A DNA stretch of 64,000 nt from G965222535 sp965222535 (lineage in GTDB: Bacteria > Pseudomonadota > Gammaproteobacteria > HK1): the NCBI GenBank assembly GCA_965222535.1, contig OZ244957.1, forward strand, positions 1,860,001-1,924,000, given 5' to 3'. Each line of letters starts with the position of its first letter. Position 1 is the first letter of the stretch. The notes under the pieces were generated by a model that searched no databases, was not told the origin of the DNA, and worked only from the letters and a program-made list of their open reading frames with translations. The position numbers and the translations under genes are program-made. Positions 24,839-32,829 of this stretch are shown in pieces.

Positions 24839-25657
24839 ATGCCGGCACCCACTGAAATTACAGTTCCACAACTCTCCCGTCTCATCGGTACTCCGGCTGC
24901 ACCGGTGTTACTTGACGTACGTATCGACGAAGACTTTGCGCTGGATCCAGATCTAATCCCCTCGGCGTTTCGTCACCCACACCGCCATGTCGCCTCTTTG
25001 GTGCCTGATCTGGTTGCTAAACGCGTCGTGGTTTATTGCCAAAAGGGCAAGAAGATCAGCCAGGGTGCGATGGCAGTACTGCGCAGCCATTACGTTCAGG
25101 CTGAAGTCTTGGCGGGTGGTCACTTTGCTTGGCGCGATGCCGGCGAGTTGCTGATTCCCGCGGCTAAACTCCCCAGTACTGGACCAGACGGCAGTACTGT
25201 CTGGGTAACCCGGCATCGACCGAAAATCGATCGCATGGCATGCCCATGGTTAATCCGACGCTTCGTCGACCCGCAGGCACGATTTCTATTTGTTGCTCCC
25301 GCCGAAGTGCACGCAGTGGCGGAGAAATTCGAGGCAACCCCATTTGATGTCGAGGATGTGTTTTGGAGTCATCGCGGGGGAAATTGCACTTTTGACACGC
25401 TGCTCGAAGAATTTCGGCTTCAAACCGATGCGTTGAAACGGTTGGCTACGATCGTGCGCGGTGCCGATACCAATCGCCACGAACTGGCACCGCAATCCGC
25501 AGGACTGCTCGCAGTGTCGCTCGGTCTGTCGCGTATGTATCGCGATGACATCAAGCAAATTGATGCTGGTATGTTGCTCTACGATGCCTTTTACCGCTGG
25601 GCGCGCGACGCCAGCAACGAAAGTCACGATTGGCCATATCCCGGATCGAGGGGCTGA
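24839..25657 (+). CDS. chrB: Chromate resistance protein ChrB-type with rhodanese domain
   Basis: A 272-residue protein: the N-terminal half is rhodanese-like (about residues 8-105; LLDVRIDEDF, VVVYCQKGKKIS with the active-site-position cysteine) and the C-terminal half is the ChrB C domain (WVTRHRPKIDRMACPWLIRRFVDP, DVEDVFWSHRGGNCTFDTLL). The family accompanies the ChrA chromate pump and is linked to chromate sensing or reduction. The ATG at 24839 was chosen for the AGGAGAGG site upstream; a longer frame to 24665 has no such support. chrA starts three bases after the stop. Confidence 0.92.
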   Translation: MPAPTEITVPQLSRLIGTPAAPVLLDVRIDEDFALDPDLIPSAFRHPHRHVASLVPDLVAKRVVVYCQKGKKISQGAMAVLRSHYVQAEVLAGGHFAWRDAGELLIPAAKLPSTGPDGSTVWVTRHRPKIDRMACPWLIRRFVDPQARFLFVAPAEVHAVAEKFEATPFDVEDVFWSHRGGNCTFDTLLEEFRLQTDALKRLATIVRGADTNRHELAPQSAGLLAVSLGLSRMYRDDIKQIDAGMLLYDAFYRWARDASNESHDWPYPGSRG

Positions 25658-25660
25658 ATC

Positions 25661-26962
25661 ATGGAGAATCTGGCTTTTAATGCCGGCGGAGAGTGTCGGG
25701 TAACCCCCTCTTTCGCGCAAGCTTTCAGCGTTTGGCTACGCATAGGATTGCTGTCTTTCGGCGGTCCGGCTGCCCAAATCGCGTTAATGCACCGCGAAAT
25801 TGTCGATAAAAGAGGCTGGTTGACGGAACAGCAGTACCTACATGCCCTCAGTTTTTGCATGCTATTGCCGGGGCCCGAGGCGATGCAACTCGCAACCTAC
25901 ACCGGCTGGCGGTTAAACGGTACGATTGGCGGGTTGATCGCCGGACTGCTGTTTGTCTTGCCGGGTGCGATGGTCATCTTTGCGTTGACGCTGGTTTACG
26001 TTTTGTATGGCGATGTAACCTTGGTCAATGCGCTGTTCTTGGGCATCAAGGCGGCGGTGATCATGATTGTCGTCGCAGCACTGATGAAAGTAGCCAAACG
26101 CGCCTTACATTTGTTCGAGCATTGGGTGATCGCGGCATTGGCCTTCATCGGTATATTTTTTCTGGCTTTGCCGTTTCCATTGATCATCGTTCTGTCCGCG
26201 GCTTTTGGGTTTTTGCGTGCACGTGGATCTGGCGAAGATGAAAAGCCAAAAAGCATCGGGGTTTCAGCAATCGGTACGATCTCGACCGCGACGCTTTGGC
26301 TCGTGATCTGGTGGTTACCCTTGTTAGTGATCGCGCAACTCAACCACGAAAGTTTACTGCTGGAGATTGGCGTATTCTTTTCTAAGCTTGCCGTAGTGAC
26401 CTTTGGCGGTGCTTATGCAGTGCTTGCTTACTTAGGCCAAGACGTGGTCGATCATTATGGCTGGTTGAGCGCCAGGGAAATGATGGATGGGCTTGGGCTT
26501 GCCGAAACCACGCCGGGGCCACTCATTCTCGTCAATCAATTTGTCGGGTTTATTGCAGCATTTCGTGAAGGGGGGATCGGCTATGGAATACTGGGGGCAG
26601 TGGTTACCTTATGGGTGACCTTTACTCCTTGTTTTTTGTGGATTCTCGTCGGTGCGCCCTATATCGACTGGATTGCTTCGCAGGCACGCTTGCGCAGTAC
26701 TTTAACCGCTATTACCGCAGCCGTGGTGGGTGTTATTCTCAATCTGTCCATCTGGTTTGCATTGCACGTGTTTTTTGAACGGGTTGCAGCCAAGACCTAC
26801 GGGCCTTTCGTGCTGTGGCAACCCGATTTGAGCTCGCTCAATGGGCAGGTGATTTTGCTTTCGCTGTTATGCGCGGTTTTGCTGTTCCGGTTTCGTTGCG
26901 ATGTTATGTGCGTATTGGCACTGTCGTCTGTTGCCGGAGTCGCACTCACTGCGGCTACTTAA
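25661..26962 (+). CDS. chrA: Chromate efflux transporter ChrA
   Basis: Inner-membrane transporter of the CHR superfamily that expels chromate. The 433 residues form two homologous CHR halves: the first has IGLLSFGGPAAQIALMHRE and LLPGPEAMQLATYTGW, the second VTFGGAYAVLAYLGQDVV and AETTPGPLILVNQFVGF. About ten hydrophobic segments are visible. It forms an operon with chrB. Tandem F1 repeats start 14 bases after the stop. Confidence 0.96.
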   Translation: MENLAFNAGGECRVTPSFAQAFSVWLRIGLLSFGGPAAQIALMHREIVDKRGWLTEQQYLHALSFCMLLPGPEAMQLATYTGWRLNGTIGGLIAGLLFVLPGAMVIFALTLVYVLYGDVTLVNALFLGIKAAVIMIVVAALMKVAKRALHLFEHWVIAALAFIGIFFLALPFPLIIVLSAAFGFLRARGSGEDEKPKSIGVSAIGTISTATLWLVIWWLPLLVIAQLNHESLLLEIGVFFSKLAVVTFGGAYAVLAYLGQDVVDHYGWLSAREMMDGLGLAETTPGPLILVNQFVGFIAAFREGGIGYGILGAVVTLWVTFTPCFLWILVGAPYIDWIASQARLRSTLTAITAAVVGVILNLSIWFALHVFFERVAAKTYGPFVLWQPDLSSLNGQVILLSLLCAVLLFRFRCDVMCVLALSSVAGVALTAAT

Positions 26963-26975
26963 AAGGCAGGTATAT

Positions 26976-27610
26976 CCCTTCCCCCAAGCCCCTAACCCCA
27001 GGATCTCCTGCGCCCTCGCCTCGACGCCGTGCAGGGCCGAGGGCGGGTGAAGGCTCTGGCATAGTGGAGGGCGGGGTTTCTGGGAATGTTTCGGGCGGTG
27101 TCTCTGGGATCTTTTTATATTTTTAATCCTGATATGCAAGGCGTTGCCTAGCATATCAGGAGAATAAGGAGGGTAACGACGTTTGTATTGGGGGAAGGGT
27201 TAGGGCGTGTTTAGCACCCCTGAACGCGGTACTCCCTTCCCCCAAGCCCCTAACCCCAGGATCTCCTGCGCCCTCGCCTCGACGCCGTGCAGGGCCGAGG
27301 AAGGGTGAAGGCTCTGGCATAGTGGAGGGCGGGGTTTCTGGGAATGTTTCGAGCGGTGTCTCTGGGATCTTTTTATATTTTTAATCCTGATATGCAAGGC
27401 GTTGCCTAGCATATCAGGAGTCTAAGGAGGGTAACGACGTTTGTATTGGGGGAAGGGTTAGGGCGTGTTTAGCACCCCTAAACGCGGTACTCCCTTCCCC
27501 CAAGCCCCTAACCCCAGGATCTCCTGCGCCCTCGCCTCGACGCCGTGCAGGGCCGAGGAAGGGTGAAGGCTCTGGCATAGTGGAGGGCAAGGCTCTGGGA
27601 ATGTTTCGGG
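26976..27610. repeat. Second F1 tandem array, 2.5 copies of 258 bp
   Basis: Units begin with CCCTTCCCCCAAGCCCC at 26976, 27234 and 27492, an exact period of 258. Palindromes CCTGATATGCAAGGC/GCCTAGCATATCAGG are at 27128-27160 and 27386-27418, each with one mismatch, and TAAGGAGG follows at 27165 and 27423. The units are more alike to each other than to the 2-kb array (for example GGATCTCCTGCGCCCTCGCC instead of the GCTTTCGGC block), so each array has been homogenised separately. From 27611 to 27822 the sequence is AT-rich with a short GTTTGTCAATA direct repeat and no called gene. Confidence 0.95.
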
Positions 27611-27822
27611 TGTTGACAGATTTATAGTTGATAGTTTCGCAAGAAGTTACCAGAGAGTTGTTTTGAAAGTTATATGTGTAAAAAGTATTCTTCAATATAA
27701 ACAATAGTTTGTCAATAGTTTGTCAATAGTATAGTAATTTATATTGCTACCCTTACGGGATAACCATAAAATAAACATGAGCAAGCTAACTCTAGGCACC
27801 GCATGCTTTATAGCCAGCAGCA

Positions 27823-29556
27823 GTGTCTCGTTTTTATTACTTCAGATCGATCAGCGGCACTACTGTTTGTTTGCTGCTTGGGTTTCTATCGAGACTTATC
27901 AAGTTGTCTGCTACGTCCTCCTCGCCGATCGTTTGCGCGCCTGTTGCTGTTGCCGCTACGGGTACCGTCGCACGCACGCCTAAGCGTGCCGAAGCCGCTC
28001 GTGTTATCGGTGCTGTCGCGGCTGACAATCCTCCCGCTACGAGAAACCGCTTTGAAGCTCTGCACTGCGAGCAGCAACTGCATGTTTTTAATCCTTGCGC
28101 AGACGTTGGGGTGGTGACGCTATGGTCAACGGTGAGGAGCGTTTTGCGCGTACTGCAAAAGCAACACATCGACCTTGAACCCGCATCCTCGCGCATTGCA
28201 GTGATCGCCAATCTGTATGGCAATGGCTTATCGATGCTGCTGCGCAATTTACTGTGGAACCCGCAGATCCGCCACCTACTGGTATTGGGGCGCGACCTAT
28301 CGGGATCAAAAGATGCGTTGATCAATTTCTTCAGCCGGGGGCTGGAGTCAGTCGATTTCCTCGGCACCCCCATGCAGCGCATTGTTGGCACGCGCCATAT
28401 TATGGATGGCGGCGTTCGCCCCCAGGACTTTGCACAGGCAATTGGCATCCACCCTCTAGGGTTGCTGAGCAATAGCACCACCAAAGCCGGGATATGTGAT
28501 TTTTTTGATTCCCTGCCAGCACCTCATAACGTTACGCAACGGCGCATCGAAAAGCCTCTCTGCGAGGTACCGATCCAGCACTTCCCGTCCGATGCCAGCA
28601 GCCTTGTCATCACCCGTGAGAAGCCGCTGGACGCTTGGGAAGAGTTGATCTTTCGCCTGCATCGTTTTGGTCGCCGTAACAAAGTAGCGAAACGCGGTGC
28701 CAACGGCACCTACTATGAGCAGGAGCGGGCCGAGCTACAAAACGTTCAGGTCAATATCCTGCAACCAGAAGAAGAGGCGGCTGAACACCTGCAAGCGTAC
28801 CACTTCTCTTTGGCTGCCTTGCAAGAAGGGCAACAAAAAATACTGCAATCCGAAAAACCCGAGGATCAGACCTACACCTATGGGCATCGCTTAAGAGGTT
28901 CTTTCAAGAACGGCGAGACGGTTATTGATACGCTGACCGTTGTGGCCGAGAAGCTGCGCTGCCAGCCGGAATCGCGCCATAGCTATATTTCACTGTGGGA
29001 TAGCGGTCGCGACCTGCTGTCCGCTACTGGGCATCCGTGCATGGTGTCGCTCTTCTTTCGCCGCGTTGCGCAGCGCCTTTCTCTGACCGCAACCTTCCGC
29101 ACCCATAATGCCTTTGAAGCGTGGCTGCCCAATGCCTACACCTTGATCGCCATCCAGCGCTTTGTCGCCGAGCGGGCGCAGATGGAGCGCGGCACGCTGA
29201 CCATGATAAGCCACTCGATTTCGCTTGACCCAGCTACATTTGACAAGAGTAAAGCGGTGGCTGATGGAAAACAGACGGCGATGATCGTCGAACGCAACAG
29301 CGGCAAGCGATCGTTGCGCTTTGATCCGAATGGGGCACTCAAAATCACCATTGATCAGCAGACCGCAGAGCTGGTTGTCGAGCATATTTACGATGAGATG
29401 AAGATTAACCAATACCGAGCCAGAAGCGCTGAGGAGATGGAGCATTTATTGAGCCGTGATTGTGTCGTATCGGACATCAGCCATGCTTTTTACGTTGGCC
29501 GCGAGTTGACCAAAGCCGAGGCAAGGTTACGGGATCTGCTAAGAGCGCGTAAGTGA
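27823..29556 (+). CDS. Archaeal-type thymidylate synthase fused to MtrA-like and DUF4346-like domains
   Basis: A 577-residue protein. A central segment (about residues 345-475) carries thymidylate synthase features in their archaeal form: TYGHRLRGSF, GHPCMVSLFF with the candidate catalytic Cys406, ATFRTHNAFEAWLPNAYTL with the phosphate-type arginine and an asparagine, and MISHSISLDP. The N-terminal part (about 90-215; IAVIANLYGNGLSMLLRNLL, HLLVLGRDLSG) resembles the MtrA-like domain, and the C-terminus (SHAFYVGRELTKAEARL) resembles DUF4346. dUMP methylation is likely but a hydroxymethylase-like reaction is possible. The first 70 residues look non-protein-like, so the true start may be later than the GTG at 27823. 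The next gene overlaps the stop by four bases. Confidence 0.72.
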   Translation: MSRFYYFRSISGTTVCLLLGFLSRLIKLSATSSSPIVCAPVAVAATGTVARTPKRAEAARVIGAVAADNPPATRNRFEALHCEQQLHVFNPCADVGVVTLWSTVRSVLRVLQKQHIDLEPASSRIAVIANLYGNGLSMLLRNLLWNPQIRHLLVLGRDLSGSKDALINFFSRGLESVDFLGTPMQRIVGTRHIMDGGVRPQDFAQAIGIHPLGLLSNSTTKAGICDFFDSLPAPHNVTQRRIEKPLCEVPIQHFPSDASSLVITREKPLDAWEELIFRLHRFGRRNKVAKRGANGTYYEQERAELQNVQVNILQPEEEAAEHLQAYHFSLAALQEGQQKILQSEKPEDQTYTYGHRLRGSFKNGETVIDTLTVVAEKLRCQPESRHSYISLWDSGRDLLSATGHPCMVSLFFRRVAQRLSLTATFRTHNAFEAWLPNAYTLIAIQRFVAERAQMERGTLTMISHSISLDPATFDKSKAVADGKQTAMIVERNSGKRSLRFDPNGALKITIDQQTAELVVEHIYDEMKINQYRARSAEEMEHLLSRDCVVSDISHAFYVGRELTKAEARLRDLLRARK

Positions 29557-30239
29557 TCCTGTTTGATATTGGTTCTACCTTGATAGACTGCACTTCGGGC
29601 AGTCCGAAGGGTAAGCTGGCAACGGCGCTTGACATCCCCCGGTCGCGCTTGCCCGAGTTAGGGCAGTTGCTCTTTTGCTTTCCGGCGAAAACAGCGCCGA
29701 TGCTGGCGGATGCCATAGCGGCCCGTTTCGGCAATGATCGACAGCAATGCCTAGCAGCAGTTGAACGGGTTTGGCAAGCCCAAATCGAAGATGCGTTTGT
29801 GTTGCCTGGGGCGCTGGAGTTGATCGCAAGGTGTCGTGCGCTCGGTCTGCCACGCGCTTATTTATCGAATAGCTGGGCACCTTTCCGCGATTGCTTTGCC
29901 AAGTACTTCCCAGAAGAATCCGAGCAAGCCCAGTTTTTTTCGTTCGAGCACCGTCTGGCTAAACCTGACATTGCATTTTTTGACGTCGCGCTGAAGGCAT
30001 TGGCGACGTCCGCCGCTCAGACGATCATGGTGGGGGACAGCTATCACGCCGATATTGCACCAGCCATCACGCTGGGCATGAAAACCGTCTGGGTGCTTCA
30101 GCGCGTAACGGAAGAGCAAGCCCCGTTGCTCAAGGTGGTGAATCGCCAAGCGGCGGCACCCAGTCTCGCCATTCCTTCCATCGCCGCAGTAACCGTGCAG
30201 CAATTGCAAACGCTGCTCAATGATGGAGTTTGCAGTTGA
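29553..30239 (+). CDS. HAD-superfamily hydrolase-like protein with altered motif I
   Basis: A 228-residue haloacid-dehalogenase fold protein. Motif I reads FDIGSTL: the nucleophile aspartate is kept but the second aspartate used by phosphatases is glycine. Motif II is in AYLSNSW, the lysine in RLAKPDIAFF, and motif IV is MVGDSYHADIAPAITLGMKTVWV. The missing aspartate argues against a standard phosphatase. The GTG start lies within the last codons of the thymidylate synthase fusion (GTGA), so the two are co-translated and probably work in one nucleotide-related process; that role is inference from position only. Confidence 0.85.
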   Translation: MILFDIGSTLIDCTSGSPKGKLATALDIPRSRLPELGQLLFCFPAKTAPMLADAIAARFGNDRQQCLAAVERVWQAQIEDAFVLPGALELIARCRALGLPRAYLSNSWAPFRDCFAKYFPEESEQAQFFSFEHRLAKPDIAFFDVALKALATSAAQTIMVGDSYHADIAPAITLGMKTVWVLQRVTEEQAPLLKVVNRQAAAPSLAIPSIAAVTVQQLQTLLNDGVCS

Positions 30240-30334
30240 AGGATGCTCCGAGCGGTGTCCGCAGGGGGTTGAGGATCGGCAAGAGTGGGTGCGCGCCGGG
30301 CGGTCCACGCTAAGAGTCGCAAAGAAGCCGACAA

Positions 30335-31174
30335 TCAACCCTCAAAGCCCAGTACATTGCGCATCGTGTACATGCCTGGCGGGCGGGCGATCACCCACCG
30401 CGCCGCCATCAGTGCGCCGCGTGCGAAGCTCATGCGGTGTGACGCACGATGGGTGATTTCGACACGCTCCCCGTGGGAGGCGAACAATACCGTATGCTCG
30501 CCAGTAATATCACCGCCACGGATGGCATGAAAGCCAATTGTGTTGCGCTCACGGGCAGTGCTATGCGGCTGGCGATTGTAAACCGCGCATTGATCCAGTT
30601 CTTGCCCCAGCGCATTGGCGACGATCCTTCCTATCTTAAGCGCGGTGCCTGAAGGCGCGTCGATTTTATTACGGTGATGCGCTTCAATTATCTCGATATC
30701 GGCCTCAGCGGCTAAAACAGACGCCGCTTTGGCGATCAGCTCAAAGCAAAGATTCATCCCGATACTCATACTTGGAGAATAGACGATCGGGATATGCGGC
30801 GTCGCCGTTTCGATAGCGGTGACCTGCTGCTCATCAAGCCCCGTCGTACCGATGACCATCGCGCAACCGGCCGCCGCGCAGGTCTTCGCATTCGCCACCG
30901 TACTGTCAGGCAGGCTGAAGTCGATGACAACCTGAGCCTTTTTCAGTGTTTCTTTGATCTCGCTGATGATCGTTACGCCATTCGCGCCAACGCCGCTTAG
31001 CACGCCGCAATCGATACCGACTGCAACATTGCCTTTTGCTTCTGTCGCTCCGACAATCTCAAACGCGGATGATTCAGCACACGCCGCGAGCAACGTCTTT
31101 CCCATACGCCCGGCAGCACCGACGATGACAACCCGTATCGGGCTGCTGGTGGTGGTGGTTGCAGTCTGCACCAT
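30335..31174 (-). CDS. dapB: 4-Hydroxy-tetrahydrodipicolinate reductase
   Basis: Reduces the dihydrodipicolinate precursor with NAD(P)H in lysine and diaminopimelate synthesis. It has the nucleotide site VVIVGAAGRMGKTL near residue 15, GTTGLDEQQ, the catalytic block EAHHRNKIDAPSGTALKIG and a C-terminal RALMAARWVIARPPGMYTM-like end. The 279 residues are normal. The ATG overlaps the last base of the dnaJ stop (TGATG), placing dapB as the last gene of the heat-shock transcript. Confidence 0.97.
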   Translation of the reverse strand: MVQTATTTTSSPIRVVIVGAAGRMGKTLLAACAESSAFEIVGATEAKGNVAVGIDCGVLSGVGANGVTIISEIKETLKKAQVVIDFSLPDSTVANAKTCAAAGCAMVIGTTGLDEQQVTAIETATPHIPIVYSPSMSIGMNLCFELIAKAASVLAAEADIEIIEAHHRNKIDAPSGTALKIGRIVANALGQELDQCAVYNRQPHSTARERNTIGFHAIRGGDITGEHTVLFASHGERVEITHRASHRMSFARGALMAARWVIARPPGMYTMRNVLGFEG

Positions 31175-32310
31175 CAGGGTTTGAGTCCTTCAAAAAAGCT
31201 TTGCAGCCGATGTAACCAAGAATTGGTTTCGGGATCGTGCGTTTCTTTGCTGTCGTGCATTGCATCTTGGAATTGACGCAGCAATTCTTTTTGTTTCTTA
31301 CTCAAATTGATCGGTGTCTCGATCTTGATCCAACAAATTAAATCACCGACCTTGCGGGTACGCACCGGGGAGACGCCTTTCCCCTGAATCACAAAGCGTT
31401 GACCGGTTTGGCTGCCCGCGGGGATTTTGAGATGGTGTTTGCCCTTGAGAGTCGGAACTTCTATCTCACCACCTAGGGCGGCGGTAGCGAAACTTATCGG
31501 TGCCTCACAGTGAAGATCAGCCTCTACACGTTTAAAAATAGGGTGTTTTTCGACGTTAATTTCAACATACAAATCGCCCGGCGGGCCACCTCGCCCACCG
31601 GCACCCCCTTCGCCGCCAAGGCGAATGCGATCACCTGTGCCAATCCCAGGAGGCACCTTTACTGACAGCGTTTTGGTTTTTTTTACCCTGCCGCTGCCCG
31701 AGCATGGGCGGCACGGAGAAGCGATGATCTTGCCGCTGCCACGGCAGCGAGTGCAAGTCTGGTGAAGCGAAAAGAAGCCCTGCTGTATGCGGATCTGACC
31801 GGCACCACGGCACGTATTGCAAGTTGTTGGTGAGGTGCCCGGTTTAGCCCCGCTACCGTTGCAGTTGTTACAGCTGACCTGGGTCGGTATGTGAATTTTT
31901 GAGGTCGTGCCAAATATCGCTTTTTCAAGGGATAGTGACAACTCAATCGCCATATCATCGCCACGTACACCACGCTCACGGCTACCCGTAGCCGTGCCGC
32001 CACCAAAAATATCCCCAAAACCAAAAACTTGCTCGAAGATATCGCGGAATCCTTCAGCATTGCCTCCGCCAGTGCCTTGGCTGGGTTCAACGCCGGCATG
32101 ACCAAAGTGATCATAGGCGGCTCGCTTTTTGGGGTCGGAGAGGATGGTGTAGGCTTCTTTCGCGTCTTTGAAGTGCTCTTCGGCCTGCGGATCATCGGTA
32201 TTTCTATCAGGATGGTACTTCATCGCTAATCGCCGATAGGCTTTTTTAAGGGTCGCGTCGTCGGCTTCCCGATCGACATTCAGCACCTCATAATAATCAC
32301 GTTTTGCCAT
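31174..32310 (-). CDS. dnaJ: Chaperone DnaJ
   Basis: Hsp40 co-chaperone that delivers clients to DnaK and stimulates its ATPase. The J-domain (residues 1-70) has the HPD tripeptide in MKYHPDRN; a G/F-rich linker follows (GHAGVEPSQGTGGGNAEG); four zinc-finger repeats CNNCNGSG, CNTCRGAG, CTRCRGSG and CRPCSGSG span about 145-215; then the client-binding beta domains. Length 378 is typical. An unusually long 519-base gap with two F2 repeats separates it from dnaK, so transcription may be attenuated between the two. Confidence 0.98.
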   Translation of the reverse strand: MAKRDYYEVLNVDREADDATLKKAYRRLAMKYHPDRNTDDPQAEEHFKDAKEAYTILSDPKKRAAYDHFGHAGVEPSQGTGGGNAEGFRDIFEQVFGFGDIFGGGTATGSRERGVRGDDMAIELSLSLEKAIFGTTSKIHIPTQVSCNNCNGSGAKPGTSPTTCNTCRGAGQIRIQQGFFSLHQTCTRCRGSGKIIASPCRPCSGSGRVKKTKTLSVKVPPGIGTGDRIRLGGEGGAGGRGGPPGDLYVEINVEKHPIFKRVEADLHCEAPISFATAALGGEIEVPTLKGKHHLKIPAGSQTGQRFVIQGKGVSPVRTRKVGDLICWIKIETPINLSKKQKELLRQFQDAMHDSKETHDPETNSWLHRLQSFFEGLKP

Positions 32311-32324
32311 TAAATTATCTGCTG

Positions 32325-32463
32325 GGTACCTTGAAAAACCTTGAATGGGATGGGGGATGGGGCAAGTGGTGCTATAAACAATTGATTAATATACCCTTTA
32401 ATCAATATAACACTCTATTTCTGCACCTAGAAAAGCTGGCAAAGCCAGTTTTTCTAGGTGCCC
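32325..32463. repeat. F2 repeat, full-length copy between dnaK and dnaJ
   Basis: Left end GGTACCTTGAAAAACCTTG, G-run (GGGATGGGGGATGGGG), AT-rich core (ATTGATTAATATACCC) and a strong right-hand hairpin. The right end is the best-preserved hairpin of the family and is listed separately. Confidence 0.88.
32423..32461. terminator. 18-bp hairpin in the F2 copy, possible attenuator
   Basis: GCACCTAGAAAAGCTGGC pairs with GCCAGTTTTTCTAGGTGC around an AAA loop; in RNA all 18 positions pair, one as G-U. There is no long U-run after the stem on the minus (operon) strand, so it may be an RNA-processing or attenuation site rather than a full terminator. Confidence 0.5.
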
Positions 32464-32616
32464 TCACTGATAATGGGGCAGCGGCAGTGCTGTAACACTG
32501 CCTTGATGCGTATTTTGTTTGGGAAAGCGGGGTTCTATCAACCAGCGCGCTTGGTGGCGCATGCTCAGCCTCTGTCCTTAAGTGCTATCCTGCGATGGAT
32601 GTTTTGAGATCCCCGC

Positions 32617-32723
32617 AGGGTACCTTGAAAAACCTCAACAGTGTGGGGGAAGGGATATGACTACCTGTAACGTAAGCCATTGATTTATAATCCTCCCTCA
32701 ATAGACAAACCCCGTAGGTATAT
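32617..32723. repeat. F2 repeat, second copy between dnaK and dnaJ
   Basis: GGTACCTTGAAAAACCTCAA, then GTGGGGGAAGGG and the conserved core CCTGTAACGTAAGCCATTGA ... AATAGACAAACCCCG. The same core is seen at 46.1, 50.4 and 51.5 kb. Bases 32464-32616 between the two copies hold no recognised feature. Confidence 0.85.
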
Positions 32724-32829
32724 CAACCCCATTGCCGTGTAAAACGATGGCGCAGCAGCATGCTGCACAAATAATGCAGTACAGCCTTCATGACTCTTAG
32801 GTTGTTGTAAAAGAGGGGGCTAGTAGGGG

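Noticed and set aside
28088..28484. Minus-strand frames inside the thymidylate synthase fusion
   Set aside because: They are shadows; the plus-strand frame carries the conserved motifs.
30240..30334. Terminator between the HAD gene and dapB
   Set aside because: The genes converge but I could not find a convincing stem followed by a T-run.
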